Shown piece by piece: positions 46,701-57,150 of a stretch of DNA of 64,000 bases. How positions within the stretch are numbered: position 1 is the stretch's first letter; every line of letters begins with the position of its first letter. The DNA comes from Eremomyces bilateralis CBS 781.70 (Eukaryota > Ascomycota > Dothideomycetes > Eremomycetales > Eremomycetaceae), in assembly GCF_010015585.1 (NCBI RefSeq), contig NW_022985073.1, forward strand, positions 552,923 through 616,922, read 5' to 3'. The position numbers and the translations under genes were made by a program. The notes beneath the pieces are model-generated. The model was not told where the DNA came from. It made no database searches and worked only from the letters and a program-made list of their open reading frames with translations.

Positions 46701-47970
46701 CTACACACGATTTACAATGTTCACGACTGTTGAAGTATGAAAGCTGAGCGGAATCGGCTTGATTTTCTTTTCGTGCATGACGGCGAAGGAAGTTCCACAC
46801 GCAAAGGCGCGCCTACGCGTCGCCCATTTCTGGGTGGGATCACCGAATAATAATATTGTATAGGTAAACTCGTTCTTTCGCAACTGCCACGAATGGCCGT
46901 GCCTAATAGGCACGCCATAGTTGTCCTTCTTCCTCCACGAGCCTCCCCCATACCAGACCTTCACCAACATAACTGCACAGTCCTCAATCCACGAAAGTCA
47001 TGTATTTCAGCGTGACCGGCGACGAGCGCCATTTACGCTGCCTCCCTTTCTTTGCCGGCGTCTTGAGGAAAATCCTCTCCAGCTGTAGAATATCAGTGTC
47101 TGGGTCTTGTCATCTAGTAGTAGAAATGCCACTTACCCTCCTTATCACCCGACTCAAATTCCCGAATATCGGCCGCCGAGATGGCCATGAACGCAGCCCT
47201 TTGTTGAGTGTACAGCTCGTTACACTGATCGATGTTCCTCCTCGAAAGGAGAAACCATCGGTAGTGATTGTGGACATAGCGCTATAGCCCTGGGAATGAC
47301 AAACACTGCCGGGATTTGAACGGGGAGTTGGCGTGGCAGCCTGGGCAGATCAGCGCGAACTACTGTGTCTCTCCCCGTTTTCGAATGATCCCCTGGCAAG
47401 TACTATGCTTCTCGTAACCAGGACACACCCCATGCAAAGCAGGAGTTCCCGGGCGGCCTGTACGGGTTGGTGGCGTGGTTCCAGTGGGAATTGGAGCTGG
47501 AATCGCAGCTGGTGTTCCCACTGCAGTCATCGGGGTCGTCGTCGCCATGTGGTGATTGCTGGGGGACACTGCAGCTAGAGGTGAGATAAGCCATGGGTAG
47601 AGTTCTTAACGATGCCTAGAGAAAGAACCCAGAAGGTCCAGTGGAATCATCATCCATCATGATGTGACCCTGGTTCGTGCCGAAAAGATCGTCTCCGTGC
47701 GGGCGAACCGGGCGTACCGGATTCGGCGGCTCCGTGAAGTGGAGGTCTTCGCCGGGAACGAATTCATGCCCATGCGGATAGGTAGCGATCTCGTCGCCAC
47801 TATGGGGCGGCCGGTACCCCTGGATTGGTATGTAGCCGCTGGCATTATGGGTCGGCCTGAAATCCCAAGAGTAGCCTTCCGTCGGGTCGTGATTCTGGAA
47901 TTGATCCAAGCACGTCGTGCTCACAGGACAGTACGTTTCCTAACACGAGCACGTCGAGCCCGCCGAGACT
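46701..47970 (-). CDS. Possible multi-exon hypothetical gene, structure unresolved
   Basis: Protein-like minus-strand segments occur in order but I cannot join them all with confidence. Segment 1 (about 47924-47715) reads DQFQNHDPTEGYSWDFRP and HGHEFVPGEDLHFTEPPNP. Segment 2 (about 47590-47430) gives CSGNTSCDSSS and NPYRPPGNSCFAWG in one frame, or a Pro/Thr-rich peptide in another. Segment 3 (47222-47117) reads RRNIDQCNELYTQQRAAFMA and ADIREFESGDKE, with a GTAAGT donor after it. Segment 4 (46970-46701) reads WYGGGSWRKKDNYGVPIRHG and GDPTQKWATRRRAFACGTSF. No family recognised. It may be one gene, two genes or a pseudogene. Confidence 0.3.
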
Positions 47971-48187
47971 CGGCAATGGTAATTGATCACTGTAGGCACT
48001 GTATGGCCTGGTGGGTCCAGAAGGGCTTAGGGGGGTAAAAACGCAGTACTAGGAAGCCTTATCATGAATGACTCCTAGCCTTTCTTGCGAGATACTACTA
48101 ACTCCTGGCAAGGGGGCACATAAAGGAAGAAGGGAGCCAGGCTCGAAGGAAGCTGAAGAGCATCTAGAAGAACGTAAGTTTCGTGAA

Positions 48188-48600
48188 GCTCTTGGAGTAT
48201 TGAAAAGGAACACTTTAGGGAATCATGCTGGGGACGTTGATCTGGCCCCTAAGATTTGGGTCCGACAAACGGTCAATTCAAAGAATCCTCGAGGGTCTAT
48301 ACGGTGGACATGTGTCGGTAGTCTCTGAAAGTGTGCAAAGTAAATATATGTTTCGGGATGTCCCAAAAGGCCGGAGATCGAACCCAAAATACGGAGGTTT
48401 AGTAACGCTCCTGGAGTATTACAATTGGAATACAGTGGAGAATCATGCTCGAGGATGTTGATCAGGCTCCAAGTTGATAAGGCTCAAGCAAACGGAGAGT
48501 GGAAACACCTACGAGGGCTTGCAGAATGCACAGGTCAGTGATCTCCGAGGGACCGGAAGGTGAATACAATATGTGCCAGTGTGTCCCACGGCGACAAGGG
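48188..48600. repeat. Diverged direct duplication, period about 219 bp
   Basis: A unit starting GCTCTTGGAGTATT at 48188 recurs as GCTCCTGGAGTATT at 48407. The two align over about 190 bp, sharing words such as GAATCATGCT, GTTGATC and GTCCCA. Identity is only moderate by eye. No coding function is supported. Confidence 0.65.
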
Positions 48601-49018
48601 GCAGAGAGCGAGCCAGCCCTCACACAACCGTTGAGTATCGCACTTTCATATACATCTGTTTGCATGTTAGCACAACTGATATCAAACTCCTCATCTGTTA
48701 GTGACCCTTACTTATCTCTTCAAGCATATATATCAGCCAGACGAAGACCTCCGCGAGGACTCGACGCCTCACACTGCGCAGGTCTTAGCTGGACAAGCAA
48801 CCCAATATACACCCACACATAGTTAGTATCATAGAAGCAACGTCAAACTTTCCGTGACCTGCTAACCCCAATCAATATAATCGTGTTAATCCGAACTCGA
48901 ATATCGTATATGGTACATCGCTGAGCGGAAAAGGCCCAGCCTGCTGCGTCGACGACGGCATCCTATAATCGTACAATGGCTGTAGGGGGGTATATAAGGC
49001 ATCGTGGAACACCGGAAA

Positions 49019-49281
49019 GACTTTTGATCCTCTTCAACACCTATCGACAACATCTTGGTGGGAGCCAAGGGGGACTATACCGACTCTCGATCCTCTTCAA
49101 TCCCCGTCGACAAACATCTTGATGGGAAGCAAGCAGCATTATAACGACCTTTGGTCCTCTTGAATCTCCATCCACAAACATCGTGATGGGAGGCAAGCGG
49201 CATTATTATGACTCTTGATCCTCTTCAACCCCGATCGGCAGGCATCTTGATTTTGATGAGAGTCAAGTGGCATTGTGACAG
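49019..49281. repeat. Four tandem copies of a 63-64 bp unit
   Basis: Copies begin at 49019, 49082, 49146 and 49210, each starting GAC then (T/C)T-TGATCCTCTTCAA-like sequence, with a shared CAAACATCTTGATGGGA core and a CAAG-GGCATTAT end. The copies are diverged and the last is longer (about 72 bp). The array lies just downstream of the AIM41 stop. Confidence 0.85.
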
Positions 49282-49300
49282 AAGTTGGACCAGTCAAATA

Positions 49301-49894
49301 TTATCCCACTGCTCTCTTCACCGCCGCGGCAAGCTCCTTTCGATCCACAGACTTCCCCGCAAGAGAACCCCCTTCTCCAATCAGGGCTTTCATGACCTGC
49401 CCCAAGACGACCTTTCCTTGCTCTTTCATTTGTTCGACGACCTCTTGGATAGCCTTTTCCATCTCTTCTGCTCCGACGGCTTCCACCTCTCCGGCATATT
49501 CGTCGAGAATCCGCGTCTGGGCTTCTTCCTTCTCGACCAGGTCCATCCGCCCCGCTGTGGCGAACTGTGAGGCAGCCTCTCTGGATGCGGAGGTTCTTTT
49601 ACGAATAAGAGCGAATAGTTGAATGTCACTGGTGACTGGGCTAGATGTCTTGGAAGCGTTGATAACATCGGCAAGAATGGCTCGAAGGACGTTCAAACGA
49701 GTAGTGTCCTTCGCTCGAAGCGCGACTTTTAGATCATTCCTGATCTTGACAAGTAAGGGAGAGGCAGGTTGCTCCGCGGAAGCGGATGTCGATTGGAATC
49801 TCCAGATGGTTCTGGAAGGGGCTCGTCGGGTATGTGGTAAAGACAGTCGTATTGGAGCCGACATCGGTTTGCATAGAATCTTAAAGAAGGGCAT
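49301..49894 (-). CDS. AIM41: Aim41 / YqeY-like mitochondrial protein
   Basis: A single exon encoding 197 aa. The first 40 residues are basic and Ser/Thr-rich without acidic residues (KPMSAPIRLSLPHTRRAPSR), a likely mitochondrial presequence. The rest is the YqeY/GatB-tail-like domain: LKVALRAKDTTRLNVLRAIL, the IRKRTSASREAASQF segment, the EEAQTRILDEY helix and the GQVMKALIGEGGSLAGKSVD end. Yeast AIM41 affects mitochondrial inheritance; its molecular role is unclear, though YqeY-type domains resemble the GatB C-terminal tRNA-binding region. It diverges from NUP170 with 663 bp between starts. Confidence 0.92.
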   Translation of the reverse strand: MPFFKILCKPMSAPIRLSLPHTRRAPSRTIWRFQSTSASAEQPASPLLVKIRNDLKVALRAKDTTRLNVLRAILADVINASKTSSPVTSDIQLFALIRKRTSASREAASQFATAGRMDLVEKEEAQTRILDEYAGEVEAVGAEEMEKAIQEVVEQMKEQGKVVLGQVMKALIGEGGSLAGKSVDRKELAAAVKRAVG

Positions 49895-50557
49895 GTTGGG
49901 CTAAAACTTTATGGGGATGGTGTTGGAAGCAAGTCAAAGGACGTCAAATTAAGCTCATCTGTGGAGCCAATGCTGAGGATCTCAACGTGTTAACCGTTTA
50001 ACAGAACCTCTAAATGAAGCCTAAATGAAGCGCATATGCCCCTATGATTTCGCTTTATACTTGACGAGATGAGACCCGACGTTGAAAATGGATCACATAA
50101 GCAAGGCCATAAGGCAAATTTGATAATATCTTAAGGCAACAATTTGATTGAAGTGGCTGGGCCCAGCTGGGTCAGTGAAGTGGCTCAGTCATTGCGTTCT
50201 AGTCTCTGATTGGCCCTAATCGCATGACCAGGGTCTGAGCTTTCGCATCAACTTTCGAAGTGCTTGACTTCTTTCGCGACTTCGATCGCGTGCAGTTCTG
50301 TCAAGTTCCCGTCTATTCCTTTGCCTGGGTTTCACTCCTACATTTGGACCTCACTATTCACTCTCTCTCATTCTGGGAGCTTGCATTGCATTGATTGGTT
50401 CTACTGCCACAAGGGCCATTGCATTCTACACCCATCTCTCCTAATGTCATTGTTCACCTTCGGCCTTTGTTAACAACACATCTCATAGAGCTTCTGGGTG
50501 GCTTGGTACATATCCGGAACACGAGATTCTCTTCAGGAATAACAAGGCCCTTTCAAT
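49895..50557. promoter_or_regulatory. Divergent promoter, AIM41 / NUP170
   Basis: A 663-bp spacer between outward-facing starts, with pyrimidine-rich DNA in the 250 bp before NUP170. No other feature supported. Confidence 0.5.
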
Positions 50558-53500
50558 ATGGCTACTGCTGCCACTCCTGCACGACCCTTACCGGGTGGAT
50601 TTGCCGTGACTCCTGCTGGCGCAACTCCTGCTCCAGGCGGACCCGTGAGACCACCAGCCTTCCGAATCCCGTCCAACCCCAGAGTACCAGCCGGTCCGGA
50701 CAGAGGATTCCAACCCTTAAATGAACCCAATGGAGACATGTCGGGCCCAGCTCCTCCGGTGTCCCTGACTGCGACATCCCTCAACCCGATCGATGTCGCC
50801 GCAAAAACCATCAACGGCGCCCTAGCAGGGGAAGCGCGTTATCCAGACCTGGAGAGCTTGGTTGCCAGTATGTTGATTGCCAATGTCTGATATATCATGT
50901 ACTAACATATTCCTAGATGGCATCTCCTCCGATTATGACCTAGCAACGTCCGCCGTGTCCTTTCCATTTCAAAAAATCCGATCACACGAGATCCCGGACC
51001 GAATATTTCACCAGTACGATAACAGCTCCCTCGCGGTGTCGATGGGACTTTTTGCCGAGATAAACCATGCGTGGATGACAATCGATAATGCTCTATATAT
51101 CTGGGACTATACCATGCCGAATCCCGAGCTCATCGGGTTCGAAGAGCAGCCACACGCGATCACCGCCGTCAAACTGGTCAAGCCGCGAACCGGAGTATTT
51201 GTCGAGGCCATAACCCATCTCTTGGTGGTGGCAACGGTGAATGAGATCTTCCTCGTTGGCGTTGCAGCCAGTAGCAACAACGGCGTGACGACGGTGTCAC
51301 TCTATCAGACTAAGATGCGCGCTCCCGTATCTGGCCTCGATGTTCGGTGCATTGCCGGAGCAAGTCATAGCGGGCGCATTTTCTTCGCAGGATATTGTGC
51401 GCGCGATATCTACGAACTCACCTACCAGCAGGAGGAAAAGTGGTTCAGTGCAAAATGCTCGAAGCATAACCGGACTTTCAGGTATCTGCCAACAAATTCA
51501 TCATGGTTCGACGAAGCCGCATACGAGGATGTGGCACAGTTGGTCATTGATGACTCTCGGGACCTCCTGTACGCGCTCTCTTCCGTCGGCACGATCCGCG
51601 TATACCACCTCCGACCGAATGCGTGTCGGCGCGTCATTACTCTGACGTGCCACTCGATACAAACGCACATGAGCCACATGTTCTCCTCCCGGGCCACGAT
51701 GCCAGCTGGTCCCATCGAAATCGTGTCCCTTACACCCATCACCAGGTTCGAGGCGAGGATTATGAACCTTGTCGCGATAACATCAACAGGCACTCGGATT
51801 TTCTTCACTGCTACAACGTCAGGATATGAACGGCCGGAGAACAAAGATGCACCGACCAGTATGCAAGTTTTCCACGTCAAATTCGCTCCGTCCACAGACC
51901 CCCAGCCGAACACCTCTGCAGCTGTTGGGCGTACCGTGAACACAACGTCGGATTACCTAGTCAAAACCCGCCTTGGCGCACGATATGGACCTGGATACTT
52001 CTTCTGCTTCGTCAGAAAAGGCAACGATGAGTTTGACCACATGTTTGCGTGTGCTCCAGATTCCGGCCGCGTCGCGAAAGGGGCAGAAAGCGCTCTTGAT
52101 CTACATCTTGTCGAACAAGGACATACGTACACTCTACCGGGCGTGACTGCGGATGTTGGTCTCGTGACGAAGCCGTTCGGAGCCACCTCGACACCTCTCG
52201 GCTTTGGGAATGAGCTTGCTGAGCAATACGACACTCCAACGGCGGAAGTGGCGGTGCTGACATCGAGTGGCATACACACATATCGGAGACGACGCCTCGT
52301 CGACATGTTCGCTGCACTGCTGCGGTCCGGCATCGAGCAGGAGGATACACAGGCATCGGTGGCCAAATTCGTCCGTCAATATGGCCGAAATGAAATGGCT
52401 GCCACCGCCCTTGCCGTGGTTTGCGGTCAAGCCGTGGATGTCAATACCGAGGCGAGGGTGGCCAATGTCACCGATCCAGATATCATTGGTGCGGCTCGTA
52501 CAGCGTACATCGAGCAAAGTGGGAAAGCCTTCATGAATACCAACAGCGACTCCATTCAATTCTCGGCGCGTCATGACGGGTTGGCACTGTACATCTCACG
52601 ACTCATCCGCTCCGTTTGGAAAGCAAAGGTGCTGAAGGAGACATTGAAAGGCAAAACAGGTCTCACCGTGACTTCGACCCTTGCGACAGCGAAATTGCAA
52701 AGCGTTCAACAACACTTGGTCGCTTTACAGAAGTTCTTGGATGCAAACAAGAACTCAATCGAGGGGCTTGCTGGTCCAGAAGCCCTGACACGGGTACGGA
52801 CACGGCAGGATGAGATGCTATTGCAAAACGAGCATCGGGCCATGAACGCGCTTGTTCGACTCATCACATCCATCATCGAAGGCATTTCATTTATCCTGGT
52901 GCTTTTCGACAACCCCATCGTTGAAATCATTCTCTCTCTGCCCGAAACCATCCGCCAACAGGTCCGCGATCTCACATTCGAAACTCTCTTCTGTTCGACA
53001 AGGGGACGGGACCTTGCTCGAGAGCTCGTCAAAGCCATCGTCAACCGCAGCATCGCCAGTGGATCCAACGTGGAGCAAGTTGCGGATGGTCTGCGAAGGA
53101 GATGTGGAAGCTTCTGCTCGGCCAACGATGTCTTGATCTTCAAGGCACAGGAGCACTTGACAAAAGCGACGGATGCGGGCATCAACTCGGAGTTGGCTCG
53201 TGTCTTGTTGAACGACAGCCTGAAGCTGTTCCAGAAAGTGGCGGGTAGCCTGAGCCTGGACTATCTCAGACTGGCCGTAGAGCAGTACACGCGGATGGCG
53301 TTCTTTGCGGGAGCCATCCAGCTGGTGTTACAAGTTGCGCAGGAGATGGATCGGAGTAATCGAGCATTGTCATGGATTAGGGATGGTTCGCCGGAAGCCG
53401 TGAGTTGCCTGCACTCACCCTCATTTGTTCTAACTGACATCCTTCAGGATCCACGGAAAGCGGCTTTCTACCAGCGAACCGAGTGCTATGATCTCATCCA

Positions 53501-54834
53501 CCATATCATCAACGCAGTTGACCGTGCCGAGACGACGATGCCCGAAGTTCCCGAAGTCGTCACTGCCCGACGGAAACAGGAAGCGTACGCCCAAATCAAC
53601 GAATCCACCGACGAGGTATTCCAAACCAACCTCTACGACTGGTATATCGGCCAAGGCTGGCAGGATCGCCTGCTCGATATCTCCTCGCCATACGTCGTCA
53701 GCTATCTCGAGCGGAAATCCAACGACGATGTTCAATATGCCAACCTGCTCTGGCGTTATCACTCACACTACAACAACTTCTACCAAGCAGCGCTTGTCCA
53801 GTTCCAGCTCGCACAGAGTGTCGTTCTGGACCTGTCTCTTGCCCAACGGATCGAGTATCTCAGTCGTGCGAAGGCTAATGCATCAACACGACTCACGGGC
53901 ATGGTGGATGTTGCGGTATCGACGGCAAAGCAGGAGAAACTGCGAGAGATCTCCGAACAGCTCGACGTTGCAACTGTGCAAGAAGAAGTCCTGCAGCGCC
54001 TCCGGGCCGATCCACGGCTTCCAGAAGAGCGGAGACCGGAGGTGGAGAATGAATTGGGTGGAGAGGTTCTCAATTGGAGCTCGGTAAGTAGTCCAGCTTT
54101 CTTTCTGTCGTTATTCAAGAGCCATATACTGACACCGTCGCAGCTATTCAACGACTATGCCGATCAAGCGGGCTACTTCGACATCTGTATCCAGGTCTTC
54201 CACCACGCAGATTACCGGAGCACACAAGATATCTCCGCCACCTGGTCGAATCTCATCGAGCGGACTATCGTCGACGCGCAGGCTCAGGGCGGTGCCGAGC
54301 CATGGGAGATGGTGGTCGACATCGTCCGCAAACTAGGGACTCGCGTGAACCTATCCGAGACGGTTTTTCCAATCAGTACGTGCTCTCCCCCTACGTTACA
54401 AATTATCATGGTTTTTAGTGCTAATCCGAAGCGTGATAGATATGCTTGTCAACACCCTCCTCAACTTCGCCCAGCAGTACCTACAAGGCTCCCCCGCCCA
54501 CTGGGTCACCAACGTCTTCCTTGAACTCGAAGTCCCCCATGAGGCCCTGATCAGTGCGCTTGAGGTGCCCCTCCACTCGCACGAACCACCGTTCGTCACC
54601 CCGGCGGAGCGGGCGGTCGTCGCGAACGAGGTGCTGCATGTGTGCGAGCATTGGTTCGCCGTGAGCCGCCGGGCGGGGGGCATAGCGTTTGGGAGCGAGG
54701 AGAACGCGGCGGGGGTGTCGGATGTGTTGCGGGAGGCGGCGCAGTTGCTTGTGCAGGTGCCGGGGCAGTATGACGAGGAGCAGTTGAGGGCGAGGGATTT
54801 GATGGAGGCGGCGGGGAGGACGTTGAGGGGGTGA
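50558..54834 (+). CDS. NUP170: Nucleoporin Nup170/Nup155 family
   Basis: An inner-ring scaffold nucleoporin of the nuclear pore complex. Five exons (50558-50867, 50917-53399, 53448-54083, 54144-54375, 54440-54834) give 1351 aa, the normal length of the family. After a disordered Pro/Ala-rich N-terminus, the Nucleoporin_N beta-propeller begins near residue 130 (SFPFQKIRSHEIPDRIFHQY is typical) and includes YDLATSAVS, then WMTIDNALYIWDY and RRRLVDMFAALLRSG. The C-terminal alpha-solenoid runs from about 560 (FSARHDGLALYISRLIRSVW) to the end, with ALSWIRDGSPEA, YVVSYLERKS and PINMLVNTLLNFAQQYLQG. Introns 2 (48 nt) and 3 (60 nt) are multiples of three with no in-frame stop, so translation through them would not terminate. 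Their GTGAGT and GTAAGT donors and interruption of conserved sequence show they are introns. Confidence 0.95.
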
Positions 54835-55440
54835 AGATGAGGGGTGTGGATCGTTCAATAGTCGAGGGTTGTTTGATGCCAAAGAACGGGATGGCAATCA
54901 ATGCTACGTGGCCGGGCATTCGTACCGTATGACGTTAGGAATCTGGAGGGGTATCCCGCATGGGAGCGAGCTGTTCTTGAATACTTCAGTACCATACAAA
55001 AGCGACGGAAGTAGATAGCTTGGTGCTTTGGCGTGCTTATAGCGAGGCGTTGGTGACTGTCGGGAGACAACGTACAGAAATCGCATCATTGTCCATAGCA
55101 AATCTTTATCTTCATATCGTGCGTGGCTTGTGGGTGTTGACTGCCGTAACCGCAAACAATGGAGAATCACCTAGCAATTACTAAATGCCCGTACCGCAAA
55201 GGCTGAGGGCCGTTGAAAGCCGTTGAGACGGGGATGCAGATAATTTGCTTAGCAGAATCTCTTAGGGTCACAGTCCTCGGTTGAGGAGGACTGCAGCACC
55301 GTTTTAACCAGATAGTATCTCGATTCCTATTCCCTACTTGGTTTCCTCCAAACGGATGGGGCTTAGCCGTACTCCGTCGATTTTCAACGGCCATCAGGAT
55401 GTCTTTGCGGTCCATCGCACGGCTAGATTCCCCCATCCTC
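54835..55440. other. Convergent 3' spacer, NUP170 / ARD
   Basis: A 606-bp spacer between two stops. I see nothing supported in it. Confidence 0.5.
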
Positions 55441-56148
55441 TCAATGAGCAACCAATCCGTTCCGAGCTTTCAGATATGCCGCGCGATACTGATTGCTATC
55501 TGTCTCCTCAGTGCGGTTGAGCGGAGTCCATTTAGGTTCCTCCTTAAACAGGCGCATAGCCTTGATGTACTACGCACCGTCAGTATGATATCCCCTCAAC
55601 CCGCAAACTCCCTCGTCGCATCATCACTCACATTGCCACCATCCGTCGTAAACCGATGATAAATTCCCGCCGGCAGGATAATCAAATCTCCCTTCTCCAA
55701 CCGAATCCGCACCCACGCATCATTCTTCGACCGCACGTCGAAATACCCCGCCCCCTCCAAGATATATCGGATCTCCTCGTCCTCGTGCAGATGCTCGCTG
55801 AAGAACATCTTCAGCTTCGCGTCGTACGCGTCGCCCATGGTCTCCGGCGAGATGGCGATCTCGTCCCGGTTCTTGTAGCCGCGCTCCTGGGCGAGCTGCT
55901 CGACGGTGGCGAGGGTGGGGTGGTGGGAGTAGAGGACGCCGAGGGAGGAGAGGAGGTCGGTGGGGACGGGGCGGCCGGAGTCGTGAGGGCCACGCTGGTC
56001 CGCCTGGGTCGACACACGATGTCAGTGAGGAATTCCAAGAACCAGTCGGGGCATGAGTAAGTGGCGCCATTATGTCGCAAATTGGGCAAATGCATCCGCA
56101 TGGGGATTGGGCACCTACCGGACTGTCATCGTACCAATATGCCTTCAT
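55441..56148 (-). CDS. ADI1: Acireductone dioxygenase (ARD, methionine salvage)
   Basis: Converts acireductone to 2-keto-4-methylthiobutyrate and formate in the methionine salvage pathway, using iron (nickel gives the off-pathway reaction). Exons 56148-56119, 56003-55632 and 55560-55441 give 173 aa. It starts [10 protein letters not shown], joined to [10 protein letters not shown]. The cupin metal site is intact: [18 protein letters not shown] supplies His, His and Glu, and IYHRFTTD supplies the last His. The protein ends with [16 protein letters not shown] and a short tail. The first coding exon is only 30 nt, common for fungal ARDs. It diverges from cystathionine beta-synthase, another sulfur amino-acid gene. 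Confidence 0.93.
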
Positions 56149-57150
56149 CTTGGTCGCAAACAGCAGCGTCTGAGCACGTTTAGGGTCGGAATTGCTACAG
56201 GAGAACTCGATTCGCTCAACAGATTGGATTAATCTGTACGAATCGCCAAGTAATGGACTCTTGGCTTAAGTTCTATTAATATTACTGGGCGACGAGGAGA
56301 TGCACATCTTATATACGTTCTCGATCAACAAAAGATCAACAAAATGGCGTCAAGGTGCTGCTGACTGAATGCTGACGTCGGATTGGTCATTTTGTTGCCC
56401 CGCAAAGCTCCAGTAAGCACTGTGTAGGCCTGCAGGATAACTGGTAACGACAGTGTGAGACAGCTGGACCTGGACACACTGCACTGCAGCTGCAGTGAAA
56501 GGCTACCTCCGGTGGGGACGAAATTGAGTTACGTTTCTTGGCATTCCCCCAACCACCACCACCATCACCACCATCACAGGGAGGCCCGATTCGCTCAAAA
56601 ATAGCATAATATCAAAAGTATACTCTTTTCCTAACTAGGTGACTACTAGAAGTCTGTTTTGGTGAATTCTCCGCCGTGTTCTAGTTAAGGTCGTGGGAGT
56701 TGTGGTTGGGGGGATGCCAAGAAACATAACTCAATTTCGTCCCCACCGGCTGGGAGGCTATACAATAAGGTTATAAGGCGATAAGGCACCAAAAATTCGG
56801 AATTCACCCAAATTTCACCCACGTGCATTTCCGGAGCAACAAAAACAACACGAACTTCCAGTGAACGTGAAAGGCGCCAGAAGCGTACAGGGCCACTCAG
56901 GACGCTACAGTAGACTCTCAGTGTTTCGAGATTTAATGTTCTGAGGCCTAGACACGCGAAAATCACTTCCTCATCTCGCCACATGCCTATCCTGTCATAG
57001 TACCATCGGCTACTATCGGGTTGAGGATCTAGATTTTCTTTTTTTAACCAAGTTAACTCCTTGCTCCTCGCTGCTTTAGTATCTCAATAGACCTTTTGTT
57101 CTCACGGTTGAGCTCCTGGACATTTGCTGTTTTCCCGCCCATAAACCAAA
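56149..57150. promoter_or_regulatory. Shared upstream region of ARD and CBS
   Basis: A 1.0-kb divergent spacer between two sulfur amino-acid genes. It contains the foldback element at 56506-56754 and a CACGTG at 56820-56825. In yeasts CACGTG is the Cbf1 site of sulfur genes; use of the same site here is inference. No gene is supported within it. Confidence 0.5.
56506..56754. mobile_element. Foldback / MITE-like element with ~51-bp terminal inverted repeats
   Basis: Arms at about 56509-56559 and 56699-56749 are inverted copies: CCGGTGGGGACGAAATTGAG, then TTA(C/T)GTTTCTTGGCAT, then CCCCCAACCAC. I count three mismatches over about 51 bp, two of them C/T. The whole is about 249 bp with no coding capacity. 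AGGCTA occurs directly outside both ends (56500-56505 and 56755-56760), a possible 6-bp target-site duplication. The superfamily is unknown. It sits about 360 bp from the ARD start and 400 bp from the CBS start. Confidence 0.75.

Larger units (their letters stand above)
46578..49300. other. Region with an unresolved spliced gene and degenerate direct repeats
   Basis: 2.7 kb between the GFA and AIM41 genes. It contains a possible multi-exon minus-strand gene (about 46701-47970), a diverged 219-bp direct duplication (48188-48600) and four tandem 63-64 bp units (49019-49281), each listed separately. Nothing else is supported. Confidence 0.5.

Noticed and set aside
47310-47345. tRNA T-arm-like word on the minus strand (GTTCAAATCCCGG)
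   Set aside because: The flanking stem does not pair and there is no A box at the proper distance; it falls within a possible intron.
48068-48328. Open frame with EAEEHLEERKFREALGVL, considered as a TPR remnant
   Set aside because: Only one helix-pair-like stretch is present, and the 219-bp period does not fit a 34- or 42-residue TPR unit.
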